A program made the position numbers and the translations under genes. This document shows positions 42,840 to 51,888 of a stretch of 64,000 nucleotides of DNA, piece by piece. This stretch comes from Streptomyces spinoverrucosus (lineage in GTDB: Bacteria; Actinomycetota; Actinomycetes; Streptomycetales; Streptomycetaceae): contig NZ_JADPZX010000001.1 of assembly GCF_015712165.1 (NCBI RefSeq), positions 930,001 to 994,000 of the forward strand, in the 5' to 3' direction. Numbering within the stretch: position 1 is the first letter of the stretch; each line of letters starts with the position of its first letter. The notes under the pieces are model-generated. The model was given only the letters and a program-made list of their open reading frames with translations, was not told where the DNA came from and searched no databases.

Positions 42840-44348
42840 TCAGTGGCTGGCGGCGAGTTCGCCGCTGAGCTTGCCGTGCAGGTGGGCACTGGGGTCGTTC
42901 AGGCCGGTGATCTCCACGGTCTTGCCGCGCTGGGCGTATTTGGTCTCGATGGCGTCGAGGGCGGCGACGGAGGAGGCGTCCCAGATGTGTGCGGCAGACA
43001 GGTCGATGACGACCTTGTCCGGATCGCCCGCGTAGTCGAACTGGCCCACCAGGTCGTTGGAGGAGGCGAAGAACAGCTCGCCGGTGACCCGGTACACGAC
43101 TGTCATGCCGTCGGGGTCGACCACGGCGGTGACTTCGGCGAGGTGGGCGACGCGCTTGGCGAAGATGACCATGGCCGTGATCGAGCCGGCGACGACGCCG
43201 ACGGCAAGGTTGTGGGTGGCCACGACACACGCGACGGTGATCACCATGACGGCGATCTCGCCTGCGGGCATCCGCTTGAGCGTCTTGGGCTGGATCGAGT
43301 GCCAGTCGAAGGTCGCGAACGACACCATGATCATGACGGCGACCAGGGCGGCCATGGGGATGTCGGAGACGACCGGGCCGAACACGATGCACAGCACCAT
43401 CAGGAAGACGCCCGCCAGGAAGGTCGACAGGCGGGTGCGGGCGCCGGAGACCTTCACGTTGATCATCGTCTGGCCGATCATGGCGCAGCCGCCCATGCCG
43501 CCGAAGAAGCCAGTGACGATGTTGGCGATGCCCTGGCCGATGGACTCGCGGGTCTTGTTCGAGTGGGTGTCGGTGATGTCGTCGACCAGCTTCGCGGTCA
43601 TCAGCGACTCCATCAGGCCGACCAGCGCCATCGCGAACGCGTACGGGGCGATCGTCGTGAGGGTGTCCATCGTGAACGGCACGTCGGGCAGACCCGGCAC
43701 GGGCAGGGAGGACGGCAGGGCGCCCTTGTCGCCCACCGTCGGTACCGCGATGGCCGCACCGACGGTGATGACGGTCAGGATGACGATGGACACGAGCGGG
43801 GCGGGGATCACCGTGGTGATCTTCGGGAAGAACACCATCAGCGCCAGACCGCCGATGATCAGCGGATACACCGCCCAGGGCACGTCGGTCATCTCGGGGA
43901 CCTGGGCCATGAAGATCAGGATGGCGAGGGCGTTGACGAAACCGACCATCACGCTGCGGGGGATGAACCGCATCAGCTTCGCCACCCCGAGTGCGCCCAG
44001 GATGACCTGGAAGACGCCGGCCAGGATGACCGCGGCAACCAGGTATCCCAGGCCGTGCTCTCGGTTGAGCGGGGCGACGACGAGGGCGATGGCCCCAGTG
44101 GCGGCAGAGATCATCGCTCGGCGTCCGCCGACGACGGAGATGACGACGGCCATGGTGAAGGAGGCGAACAGACCGACCGCAGGATCGACGCCGGCGATGA
44201 TCGAGAAGGAGATCGCCTCGGGGATCAGCGCCAGGGCGACGACCAGGCCCGCGAGGACCTCGGTGCGCCAGACCTTCGGATCGGTCAGCCAGTCGGGCTT
44301 CAGGCCGCGCAGGCGCGCGGCCTGGGAAACAGCGGTAGCGGAAGACAA
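42840..44348 (-). CDS. SulP-family anion transporter with STAS domain
   Basis: A 502-residue SulP/SLC26 transporter. The membrane domain begins at ~25 (EVLAGLVVALALIPEAISFS) and has the SulP signature around ISAATGAIALVVAPL and GFFGGMGGCAMIGQTMINV. A short STAS domain closes the protein (~410-500, VYRVTGELFFASSNDLVG, then DLSAAHIWDASSVAALDAI). Substrates of the family include sulfate, bicarbonate and dicarboxylates. The start is TTG 44348 with a poor ribosome site. A ~400-base upstream region holds a possible leader peptide and a MerR-type operator shared with the divergent merR gene. Confidence 0.85.
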   Translation of the reverse strand: MSSATAVSQAARLRGLKPDWLTDPKVWRTEVLAGLVVALALIPEAISFSIIAGVDPAVGLFASFTMAVVISVVGGRRAMISAATGAIALVVAPLNREHGLGYLVAAVILAGVFQVILGALGVAKLMRFIPRSVMVGFVNALAILIFMAQVPEMTDVPWAVYPLIIGGLALMVFFPKITTVIPAPLVSIVILTVITVGAAIAVPTVGDKGALPSSLPVPGLPDVPFTMDTLTTIAPYAFAMALVGLMESLMTAKLVDDITDTHSNKTRESIGQGIANIVTGFFGGMGGCAMIGQTMINVKVSGARTRLSTFLAGVFLMVLCIVFGPVVSDIPMAALVAVMIMVSFATFDWHSIQPKTLKRMPAGEIAVMVITVACVVATHNLAVGVVAGSITAMVIFAKRVAHLAEVTAVVDPDGMTVVYRVTGELFFASSNDLVGQFDYAGDPDKVVIDLSAAHIWDASSVAALDAIETKYAQRGKTVEITGLNDPSAHLHGKLSGELAASH

Positions 44349-44524
44349 GAGTTCAGGAACCTGTCGTGCTCGGGCACACCCTGCGGCAGCCAGGGGCGTG
44401 CGGGAGGACGCGGAGGGGCCGGGCCGGCACCCCGCGGACGGCCCCGTCAGCGCGGAGCCGGAAGACCAGAGGGAACGGAGCAGGCAGGCGCGAGGTCGCC
44501 AGGCTCACATTCGGGGGCGAAGCG

Positions 44525-44569
44525 TCACGGCGGGCAGGCGGCGGCGCCGGGCGTCATGGGCTCGCGCAC
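44525..44569 (-). CDS. Possible 14-aa leader peptide upstream of sulP
   Basis: GTG at 44569 has AGGAG six bases upstream. The predicted peptide VREPMTPGAAACPP contains one Cys near the stop. Short Cys-containing leader ORFs occur before actinobacterial sulfur-uptake genes, so attenuation by cysteine supply is possible. Small size makes chance occurrence a real alternative. Confidence 0.3.
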   Translation of the reverse strand: MREPMTPGAAACPP

Positions 44570-44667
44570 GCGTCTCTCCTGCAAGAATCAGAACTTCGCC
44601 GGGGGCGGCATCGGCCCCGACACGACAACTGGTGGAGCAGCGGTGCGCCGCTCCACCATCAGCAACT

Positions 44668-44687
44668 CTACCCTAACGTTAGAGTAG
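44668..44687. promoter_or_regulatory. MerR-type operator before merR
   Basis: CTACCCTAACGTTAGAGTAG is a 20-base palindrome with 9 of 10 arm positions paired, 58 bases before the merR GTG. The CTAACGTTAG core is common in operators of actinobacterial MerR regulators. Confidence 0.65.
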
Positions 44688-44745
44688 GCATTGGCGGGTC
44701 CCGGCCGGGGCGACCGCTGTGACGGATAAGGCCAGGAGCGGGGAC

Positions 44746-45156
44746 GTGGACGGCAAGCACATGCAGATCGGCGAGGTCGCCGCGCGCACCGAGCTGTCCC
44801 TGCGCACCATCCGGCACTACGAGGAGACCGGGTTGGTCGTCCCCTCCGCACGCTCTCAGGGGGGCTTCCGCCTCTACACCGAGAATGACGTCGCCCGCCT
44901 CATGGTCATCCGCCGGATGAAGCCGCTCGGCTTCACCCTGGACCAGATGCGCGACCTGCTGGACGCCACCGACCGCCTCGACGCCGGCGGTGAGCCCGGC
45001 CCGGACGAGCGCGAGGCGCTTCTGGAACGCGTGCGCGAGTACGAGAAGGCCGCAGCCGAGCAGGTAGAGAAGCTGCGGATCCAACTCGCCCGCGCCGAGG
45101 ACTTCGCCGCCACGCTCCGCGCACGGCTGCCCGAGAGCCAGTCGGCCCGTACCTGA
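44746..45156 (+). CDS. MerR-family transcriptional regulator
   Basis: A 136-residue MerR protein from GTG 44746, which has AGGAG seven bases upstream; GTG 44719 would add nine residues without a ribosome site. The winged helix is MQIGEVAARTELSLRTIRHY, then EETGLVVPSARSQGGFRLY, followed by a long coiled-coil dimer helix (~75-125). It has no Cys for metal binding, unlike the MerR protein at 30762, so it probably senses something else or acts constitutively. The palindrome upstream suggests autoregulation and possibly control of sulP. Confidence 0.8.
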   Translation: MDGKHMQIGEVAARTELSLRTIRHYEETGLVVPSARSQGGFRLYTENDVARLMVIRRMKPLGFTLDQMRDLLDATDRLDAGGEPGPDEREALLERVREYEKAAAEQVEKLRIQLARAEDFAATLRARLPESQSART

Positions 45157-45632
45157 TCGCCGGGCGCCGACAGAACCCGCCCTTGCCCCTGCCTTCGGTC
45201 TCGACGGCGGAGTCCAGCCACGGCAGCCCCCTCCGAAGCCGCACGTGGGCACCGCGAAGAAGCGGCTCAGGGGTGGCACAGGCGCATTTGCGGCAAGGTG
45301 TGCGCTCCCGCAGCTTTTTGCCATTCACTCCCAGGACTCCTGTCTCGCGAGTCCAGGAGCATTTCCGCAGGTGAGCGCCACCTAGGCTGCTGCAGCTCGT
45401 AGGGTTCGAGCCACTGCGGCGCGGACGGCAGAGCAGCTGAGGAGCCTGTCCGTCGAGGTCAGCAGCTCAGGCTCCGAGACCCGCGGGCCGGGAGGCCGAG
45501 TGACACACGTGGCTTGATGGCGGTCTGGCCAAGGTCAGCACCGTGATGATCCATCAATTCCTGTCAGTGGCCGCTGCTACACCAATCTGAGGGACGAGCC
45601 GCGCCAGTGGCTCACCGACGGGAGGGAACAGC
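45157..45632. other. Intergenic stretch without a clear gene
   Basis: 476 bases of mixed composition, less G/C-rich toward the right. I see no convincing frame, tRNA or strong hairpin. A TTCGAGCC stretch near 45407 resembles a tRNA T-arm but no tRNA folds round it. Confidence 0.4.
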
Positions 45633-45845
45633 ATGCCGAACATTCCGGACGGGTTCCATTACGTGCACGGACACATCCGCCGTAACCCGAAGCCGCGCAG
45701 CGCGAAGCGGATGAGCGGCTGGATGATCGCCGGCCTACTGGCCGGCGTCTGGTTATGGGGGCAGGTGTTCGGGTTCGGCGAGGCGGCCTCCACGACGCCG
45801 CCCGCAGCTCCGCAGCCCGCCGCCTCCACTCCGGCCAGCCGCTGA
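45633..45845 (+). CDS. Small single-helix membrane protein, 70 aa
   Basis: ATG at 45633 follows GGGAGGGAAC. The product has an N-terminus MPNIPDGFHYVHGHIRRNPK, one membrane helix (MSGWMIAGLLAGVWLWGQVF) and a Pro/Ala/Thr tail. The N-terminal motif recurs in small actinobacterial proteins next to Mrr-type nucleases, as I recall, but its function is unknown. The stop overlaps the ATG of the following gene by one base. Confidence 0.6.
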   Translation: MPNIPDGFHYVHGHIRRNPKPRSAKRMSGWMIAGLLAGVWLWGQVFGFGEAASTTPPAAPQPAASTPASR

Positions 45846-46523
45846 TGACGCGCAAGCGGTGGCAGGTGCGCCGCCCGCGCGGCGCCGCAGAGACCATCTC
45901 GGCGCTGGTCGTGGCCCTGGCCGTCGTAGTGCTGGCCATCCGGATGGCCGCTGCGACCGCCGCAGCGCTCGAGGACGTGTGGCCGTTCGTAGTGGCCGTC
46001 GCCCTCCTGGCGTCCGCTCTTGGGGCCTGCCGGATCGTGGGCATCGCGTCGGCACCGACGCGATGCCGAACGGCTGGCCACGTTGCGGATCGCCCTGGCC
46101 GAGCTTGACTCCATGGACGACCGGCAGTTCGAGCACGCGTTACGAGACCTCCTGGTCCGCGACGGCTGGCCGGCCCGCCGCGTGGGCGGTGGCGGTGACC
46201 AGGCCGCCGACGTCATGGGCGACCATCGCCACCGATGTCGCATCGTCGTACAGGCCAAGCACACTCGCGTCGGCGGGAAGGTGGGGTCGTCGGTGATGTA
46301 CGCAGTGAAAGGGACCGCCGGCCCGGCCCATAAAGCCGATCACGCAGTCGTCGTCACCAACGGGTCCTTCACCCGCGACGCCAAGGCGTGGGGCGACCGG
46401 CACGGTGTCCATTGGGTCGACGGGGAAAAGCTCCGGCGCTGGGCCGAAAGCGGCGCCGCCCTGCATGAACTCCTCGGGTTACCCCCGCGCTCCCGCGCGA
46501 GCCGATTCAAGCGCGCGGCCTGA
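45845..46523 (+). pseudogene. Membrane-anchored Mrr-type restriction endonuclease, interrupted by a 1-base frameshift
   Basis: Frame 1 from ATG 45845 encodes two membrane helices (TISALVVALAVVVLAIRMAA; VWPFVVAVALLASALGA) and breaks off after GIASA. The next frame supplies the nuclease: RRDAERLATLRIALAELDSM, DRQFEHALRDLLVRDGW, the Mrr core RVGGGGDQAADV (Asp) and IVVQAKHT (Q-x-K). Removing one C in GCACCGACG (46053-46061) restores a single ~225-residue protein. It is either a recent pseudogene or a sequence error. The neighbour at 46564 has the same architecture intact. Confidence 0.7.
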
Positions 46524-46563
46524 CCAACCGGCTCACTGACCGCCGTCCGACACATCTGGGGGT

Positions 46564-47280
46564 GTGGTGTTCGACGAAGACGGGTCACTCGACCCAACGT
46601 TGAAGTTCCTGCTGTACGCGGTCCTCGCGCTGGCCGTCGGCAAGATGCTGTGGCAGTGGCTCACCGAAGACGTCAGCCGGTGGATCACCGTAGACCTGTG
46701 GAACCTGATCGCAGATCACCCGTGGTGGTCCGGGCTGATCGCGGTCGGTGCACTGGCCGTGCTCCTACTGGCCGGCAAGCTCCTGTCGTTCTTCTTCGGC
46801 ACCCACAACTACGTCGGCCCGGACGACGCGTTCGTCGCACCATCAGACGGTGATCCCGACCCGGACGTGCTGACTTTCAAGATGAAGCAGCTCTCCTCGA
46901 TGAGCGCCACGGGGTTCGAGCAGGCATGCACCGATCTCCTCGCCCGTGACGGGTTCCTGGGTCCCCGCCGGGTCGGCGGCGCCGGTGACCTCGGAGTCGA
47001 CGTCACCGCCAACGACCAGGAAGGCCGCCTGCTGATCATCCAGTGCAAGCAGTACGCCAACCCGGTCGGGTCAGGCCACGTGCAGAAGTTCAACGGCACA
47101 GCCCGCCCGCACCATGGAGCCGACCTCCCGATCATGATCGCCCTCAATGGCTTCACCGAACCGGTCATCAAGTTCGCCCAGCACCACCAGCTCTTCCTCA
47201 TGGGCCGTTCCGAGCTGAAGGAATGGGCCCACGGCCAGCATCTGTACGACGTCCTCGGCATCCAGAGCACAACGCAGTGA
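46564..47280 (+). CDS. Membrane-anchored Mrr-type restriction endonuclease
   Basis: A 238-residue protein. Two N-terminal membrane helices (FLLYAVLALAVGKMLWQWL; GLIAVGALAVLLLAGKLLSFF) anchor an Mrr_cat nuclease domain: MSATGFEQACTDLLARDGF, then GAGDLGVDVTAND (catalytic Asp) and LLIIQCKQYAN (Q-x-K). Mrr enzymes cut DNA with foreign methylation; a membrane-anchored form could act on incoming phage DNA. GTG at 46564. It is the second such protein in tandem, and a kinase and helicase follow. Confidence 0.75.
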   Translation: MVFDEDGSLDPTLKFLLYAVLALAVGKMLWQWLTEDVSRWITVDLWNLIADHPWWSGLIAVGALAVLLLAGKLLSFFFGTHNYVGPDDAFVAPSDGDPDPDVLTFKMKQLSSMSATGFEQACTDLLARDGFLGPRRVGGAGDLGVDVTANDQEGRLLIIQCKQYANPVGSGHVQKFNGTARPHHGADLPIMIALNGFTEPVIKFAQHHQLFLMGRSELKEWAHGQHLYDVLGIQSTTQ

Positions 47281-47586
47281 CTGCTGGTCCAGCAAGCTGG
47301 AAGGCTTGGCCATCCACCCCAGCGGTAGTGTGTCCTTCCTCATAGGACCGGACAGGGATGGCAACACGATGCGCTACCGCAACCCGACACGTCCGACGTC
47401 GTCGACCGCCGAGTAAAGCGACACGGCCTGCGGGGGACACGGTCTCTGCGGAGACAAACCTGCTCACCGGCCTGTCCTGATGACGTAGTACACGCGCGCC
47501 CCGGCTGGACTCACGAAAACCCACCCACGAGACTGATCCCCAACCACATCGAAGACCTTTCGGACACTCGACGGGGCGGGGGCCAG
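47281..47586. other. Intergenic stretch without a clear gene
   Basis: 306 bases. A 15-codon frame (ATG 47369 to TAA) lacks a ribosome site. Nothing else is recognised; the kinase promoter should lie here. Confidence 0.4.
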
Positions 47587-49194
47587 GTGCCGGAACCACG
47601 GCGGATCGCGGGACGCTGCGAGCTGCTGGAGCAGTTCAGCCACGGCGGCATGGGGGACGTGTGGCGCGGCTACGACGCCGTACTGGACCGGCCGGTCGCC
47701 GTGAAGCTCATCCGCCCGCAGGCCGTCACGTCACCGCACCTGGCGCAAGAACTTGAGAAGCGGTTCAAACGCGAGGCACGGATCACCGCGCGGATCCAGC
47801 ACCCGGGCGTGCCGCAGGTGTACGACGCCGATCTGGACGAGTCGTACGAGCAGCTGTTCCTGGTGATGGAGCTGGTCGACGGCGTGCCGCTGACCGCGTA
47901 CGTGCACCCGGACCAGCCCCTGCCCCTCAACTGGGCGGTGGCGGTGGCCGCGCAGGTCGCGACCGTGCTGTCGTACGCGCACGACGTGCCCGTCGTCCAC
48001 CGTGACCTGAAGCCGGGCAACATCCTCGTCGCTCGCGACGGCACGGTGAAGGTGCTGGACTTCGGCATCGCGGCGATCCTGCGGACGGACGTCACCAAGC
48101 TGACCGTGACGGGCAGTCCGATCGGGACGCACCAGTACATGGCGCCGGAACAGGTGCGTGGCGGACGGGTCACGCCGCGCACCGATCTGTACGCGCTGGG
48201 CTGCGTGCTGCACGAACTGCTCTGCGGACGGCCGCTGTTCGGCGGGGACAGCGAGTGGCAGCTGATGATGCAGCACGTCAACGCGGCACCGACGCCGCTG
48301 CGGCAGCTGCGTGCCGACGTACCGGCGGCGCTGGAGGAACTCGTCCTGCACCTGCTCCGCAAGGCGCCCGAGGCGCGTCCGGCGGACGTGCAGGAGGTGT
48401 ACGAGCGGTTGCGGCCGTTCCTGCCGGTGACCGGCGAGGAGTCCGTACCGGAGGAGGCGGGGCCCGCCGGGGTGCCGGATCCGACCGGGATCTTCCGCCG
48501 CCCCTATGCGCCCCGCTCGCGCGCCGGTTCCGCGAGCGCGCGGCCCGCCGCATCCCCCGCCGGGCCGGACGCACCACCTGCCGTCCCCGCGGCCGAGCGG
48601 GAGGCACTGAGGGAGCAGATCCTCGACGTGCACGCCCACTACCGCGCCCTGCTGGAGGAGGAGCGGTACGCGCAGGCCGCCGAGGTGGCGGGCGAGATGA
48701 TCGAGCCGGCCGCGCGTGCTCTCGGCTCGGAGAGCAAGGCGGTCCTCGGGCTGCGGATGCGCCGGGCGGTCAGCCGTCAGCTGGCGGGTGACCACCGGGC
48801 CGCGCTGCCGGAGTTCGAGGCGCTCGCCGACGCCTACGCGCGCGTGAGCGGCCCGAGCAGCGAGGAGGCGCTGGACAGCCGGGCGCAGGCGGCCCGCTGC
48901 CGCGGGGAACTGGGGCAGGTGACCGAGGCGCTGGCGGGGCTGCACCACGTCCTCGATGCCGTCCGTTCCGTCGACGGCGACGTGAGCGAGAACGCCGTGG
49001 AACTGCGCCGCGACATCGGCATGCTGCTGCTCGCGCAGGGGCGGGCGGCGGACGCCTTCGACGTCCTGGACCCGCTGCACGCGGATCTGTGTCTGGTGTT
49101 CGGCCCTGACGACGAACTTACCACCGAGGTGGCCGAGACCCTGGCCGTGATCCGGCTGGATCTCGACGGTGACGTCCCGCCTTCCTCGCCCTGA
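47587..49194 (+). CDS. Soluble Ser/Thr protein kinase with TPR-like C-terminus
   Basis: A 535-residue Hanks-type kinase. Glycine loop FSHGGMGDVWRGYD (~18-31), VAVK, catalytic HRDLKPGN (~138-145), DFG in VLDFGIA and YMAPEQ are all present, so it should be active. After a Pro/Ala linker (~285-340) comes a helical region with TPR-like repeats (HAHYRALLEEERYAQAAEV and onwards). There is no membrane helix or PASTA domain, unlike cell-wall kinases. Start GTG 47587. It lies 49 bases upstream of a UvrD-type helicase gene, so the helicase may be its partner or substrate. Confidence 0.85.
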   Translation: MPEPRRIAGRCELLEQFSHGGMGDVWRGYDAVLDRPVAVKLIRPQAVTSPHLAQELEKRFKREARITARIQHPGVPQVYDADLDESYEQLFLVMELVDGVPLTAYVHPDQPLPLNWAVAVAAQVATVLSYAHDVPVVHRDLKPGNILVARDGTVKVLDFGIAAILRTDVTKLTVTGSPIGTHQYMAPEQVRGGRVTPRTDLYALGCVLHELLCGRPLFGGDSEWQLMMQHVNAAPTPLRQLRADVPAALEELVLHLLRKAPEARPADVQEVYERLRPFLPVTGEESVPEEAGPAGVPDPTGIFRRPYAPRSRAGSASARPAASPAGPDAPPAVPAAEREALREQILDVHAHYRALLEEERYAQAAEVAGEMIEPAARALGSESKAVLGLRMRRAVSRQLAGDHRAALPEFEALADAYARVSGPSSEEALDSRAQAARCRGELGQVTEALAGLHHVLDAVRSVDGDVSENAVELRRDIGMLLLAQGRAADAFDVLDPLHADLCLVFGPDDELTTEVAETLAVIRLDLDGDVPPSSP

Positions 49195-49243
49195 CCTGCT
49201 TGTTCGCCCGCACCGACGCCCGACCGGACACTAGGATCCACGC

Positions 49244-51406
49244 ATGCCGCAGCTCGCCTTCGACATCGGCTTCTTCGCCGAACTCCCCAAGCTCCAGCCG
49301 CCGGTCAGGAAGGGCGTTCTCGACGCCTGGGAGAAGTTCAACCGGCTCACTCTCGATCAGCTCTTCAAGGACCCGGGGCTGAAGCTGGAGAGCCTGACGA
49401 ACGCGAAGGACAAGCAGATACGGACCATCCGCATCGACCAGTTCTGGCGCGGTGTGGTTCTGGCCCCGCCCTCCGGGGACACCTTCGTCCTGTTGCGGGT
49501 CATGCAGCACGACAAGGCCATCGCGTGGGCGAAGAAGCAGAAGTCCAGCATCAACGAGGTGACCCGGGCCGTCGAGATCCGGGACGCGGCGACCCTGGAC
49601 GAGATCACGCCGGCGTACGAGCGGGTGGCTCAGGCCTCGCCGAAGGAGCGGCTCTTCGCGAAGTTCTCCGACGGGGACTTGAAGGCGCTCGGCATCGACG
49701 ACGAGACGCTACGACAGGCCCGGTCGCTGGTCGACCAGGAACAACTGGAGGTCTTCGCACCACTGCTGCCCCAGGACCAGCGGGAGGTACTGCAGTACCT
49801 CGCCGCGGGCTGCACGGTGGAGGAGGTCTGGCAGGACATCGTGGCGCCCGCGCTGCAGGCGTCGGCGCAGCCCGTGGACAGGCAGGACTACGAGACTGCG
49901 ATCCGGCACAGTCGGGCGCGCATCGCGTTGGTCACGGCCTCCGAGGAACTGCAGGACATCCTGGAGAAGCCCTTCGCGGCCTGGCGGGTCTTCCTGCATC
50001 CCTGTCAGCGCAAGGTGGCCTACCGGGCGTCGTACTCGGGTCCCGCGCAGGTCACGGGCGGGCCTGGCACCGGCAAGACCGTCGTCGCCCTGCATCGGGT
50101 CAAGCACCTGCTCGGGCACCTGCGCGACGGCGACCGCATCCTCCTCACCACCTACACCAACGCCCTCGTCTACGCGCTCCGTTCGGGACTGGAGTCCCTG
50201 GTGGAGGACCCGGAGCTGCGCGAGCGGGTGCACATCTCGACGGTGGACGGCTTCGCGAGCCGGGTCGTCGCCGAGGCGCCGGGCGCGGTGGCCCTGCGGC
50301 CGCTGATGAACAACGAGGAGGAGAGCCGCTGGGCGAAGGCCGCCAAGGCGACGGGCTTCACCGGCAGCGCGCAGTTCCTGGCGCAGGAGTACCGGCACGT
50401 CATCCTCGCCCAGGACATCAGGGCCCTGGCCGAGTACGAGGCGGCGGACCGGCGTGGCCGCGGGAGCCAGCTGCCCCAGGCCGAGCGGCCCCTGGTGTGG
50501 GAAACGGTGGAGCGGTTCACGGCCGGACTGGCAGAGGACGGGGTACGCACCTGGCTGCAAACGTGCTCGGAGGCGGCCCGGCTCCTGGAGGAGAAGGGCC
50601 CGGAGTACCGGCATGTCGTGGTGGACGAGGCGCAGGACCTGCACCCGGCGCAGTGGCGTCTGCTGCGCGCGGCCGTTCCCGCCCGCCCGGACGACCTGTT
50701 CATCGCGGGCGACCCGCATCAGCGCATCTACGACTCGAAGGTGTCCCTGAAGTCGCTCGGGATCAAAGTGACCGGGCGGTCGGTGAAGCTCCGCAAGAAC
50801 TACCGCAGCACCCAGGAAATCCTGCGCTGGTCCACGGCGCTGCTCGTCGGCCGCCCCATCGCCCAGCTGGAGGACGAGAACCGCAACGACACCCTGCTCG
50901 GATACCGCTCCGCCCTCCACGGCGACGGCCCCGCCGTGCACGCCGCGGCGACCGAGGAGGCCGAACTGGACGCGCTCGTCACCCAGGTACGGGCGTGGAT
51001 GGACGCGGGCGTCGGCGCCGGGGAGATCGGGGTCAGCACCCGGTTCAACAAGACGTGCGCGAAGGCGGTGGCGCATCTGAAGGCCCTCGGCGTCCCCGCC
51101 ACACCGCTGCGTGCCGCGGACGCCGAGGGCGAAGCGACGACCGTGCGGGTCGGGACCATGCACTCGTTCAAGGGGCTCGAGTTCCGTTGCGTCGCCGTCA
51201 TCGGCGTCACCGAGGAGGCACTGCCGTTCCCCAAAGCGGTGACGCCGCCCGACGTGGACCCCAAACAGCACGAGACGGACATGATGGCCGAACGCTGCCT
51301 GCTGTTCGTGGCCTGCACCAGGGCGCGCGACAGCCTCTATGTCTCCTGGTCCGGCAAGCGCAGCCCGTTCCTGGTGGAGGCGGGCGTCAACGAAGCGTCT
51401 GCGTAA
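49244..51406 (+). CDS. UvrD/Rep-type helicase with RelE-like N-terminal domain
   Basis: A 720-residue superfamily 1 helicase. Residues 1-105 look like a RelE/YoeB fold (FFAELPKLQPPVRKGVLDAW; GLKLESLTNAKDKQIRTIRI; WRGVVLAPPSGDTFVLLRVM). The motor has Walker A GGPGTGKT (~272-279), motif II VVVDEAQDLHPAQW (~457), motif III GDPHQRIYDSKVSL, motif IV LRKNYRSTQEIL and motif VI VACTRARDSLYVSW. Fusion of a toxin-like module to a helicase recurs in bacteria, sometimes in defence or addiction settings. It probably works on DNA in the cytosol; RNA cleavage by the N-domain is untested. Confidence 0.8.
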   Translation: MPQLAFDIGFFAELPKLQPPVRKGVLDAWEKFNRLTLDQLFKDPGLKLESLTNAKDKQIRTIRIDQFWRGVVLAPPSGDTFVLLRVMQHDKAIAWAKKQKSSINEVTRAVEIRDAATLDEITPAYERVAQASPKERLFAKFSDGDLKALGIDDETLRQARSLVDQEQLEVFAPLLPQDQREVLQYLAAGCTVEEVWQDIVAPALQASAQPVDRQDYETAIRHSRARIALVTASEELQDILEKPFAAWRVFLHPCQRKVAYRASYSGPAQVTGGPGTGKTVVALHRVKHLLGHLRDGDRILLTTYTNALVYALRSGLESLVEDPELRERVHISTVDGFASRVVAEAPGAVALRPLMNNEEESRWAKAAKATGFTGSAQFLAQEYRHVILAQDIRALAEYEAADRRGRGSQLPQAERPLVWETVERFTAGLAEDGVRTWLQTCSEAARLLEEKGPEYRHVVVDEAQDLHPAQWRLLRAAVPARPDDLFIAGDPHQRIYDSKVSLKSLGIKVTGRSVKLRKNYRSTQEILRWSTALLVGRPIAQLEDENRNDTLLGYRSALHGDGPAVHAAATEEAELDALVTQVRAWMDAGVGAGEIGVSTRFNKTCAKAVAHLKALGVPATPLRAADAEGEATTVRVGTMHSFKGLEFRCVAVIGVTEEALPFPKAVTPPDVDPKQHETDMMAERCLLFVACTRARDSLYVSWSGKRSPFLVEAGVNEASA

Positions 51407-51888
51407 TCAAGACCACCCTCGCCGCATCATCCAGCCAGGGACAGTGCCCCGCCCCCGACTGCACCACCACCTACGCCTCCGGAAGCAGCCCTGGTGATCA
51501 ATTACGCCGCCGAGGCGGACGGCGACGAGCAGTAGCGCCCAGAGCCGGATCACAAGCCGACTCCTGGGAGCGGATGACACGATCGTCAGGGATATGCCCC
51601 GAATGTCTCGATCTCACAGCGCTCTGCGCCACTCTTGCCGATCCTGGCATCACTGGTGATCATCGGCACGCCCAGGCTCTCAGCCAGGGCCGTGCTGGGC
51701 GTCGTAGGCGGACAGGTTGCTCGACAGGCCCTTGATGCGCTCCCGGAGGATCAACGTCTCATGCCGGTCGATCGCCAGGTCGCGGTACATCGCCAGGGCC
51801 TTGCGCAGCTGCTTTTCGTTCAGCTCGGGTGCCCCGACGCGACCGTCGGGGACATGAACGGCCGCATCCTGGAGGGAGAGGAGGCGTG
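51407..51888. other. Gap with a possible decayed coding scrap
   Basis: 482 bases. On the minus strand a frame from ~51868 to a stop near 51688 reads as helical protein ([20 protein letters not shown], then [20 protein letters not shown]). It has no start codon with a ribosome site, so it may be the tail of a lost gene. No family recognised. Confidence 0.35.

Larger units (their letters stand above)
44349..44745. other. Long divergent intergenic region of sulP and merR
   Basis: 397 bases. It contains a possible 14-codon leader ORF (44525-44569, minus), a hairpin at 44630-44658 with TGGTGG/CCACCA outer and AGCGG/CCGCT inner stems, and the MerR-type palindrome at 44668-44687. The sulP message, if started near the palindrome, would have a ~300-base leader. 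Confidence 0.5.

Noticed and set aside
45395..45420. A tRNA-like T-arm sequence (GGGTTCGAGCC).
   Set aside because: No acceptor, D or anticodon stem can be folded around it.
24801..49204. A 15-base direct repeat CCTGACCTGCTTGTT at 24801-24815 and 49190-49204 that could bound the mobile element.
   Set aside because: A 15-base match is expected by chance about once in a window this size; the right copy includes the kinase stop codon, and recombinase-trio elements do not generally leave such long-range repeats.
51688..51868. A minus-strand helical reading frame that might be a small gene.
   Set aside because: No start codon with a ribosome site and no family match; more likely the tail of a lost gene.
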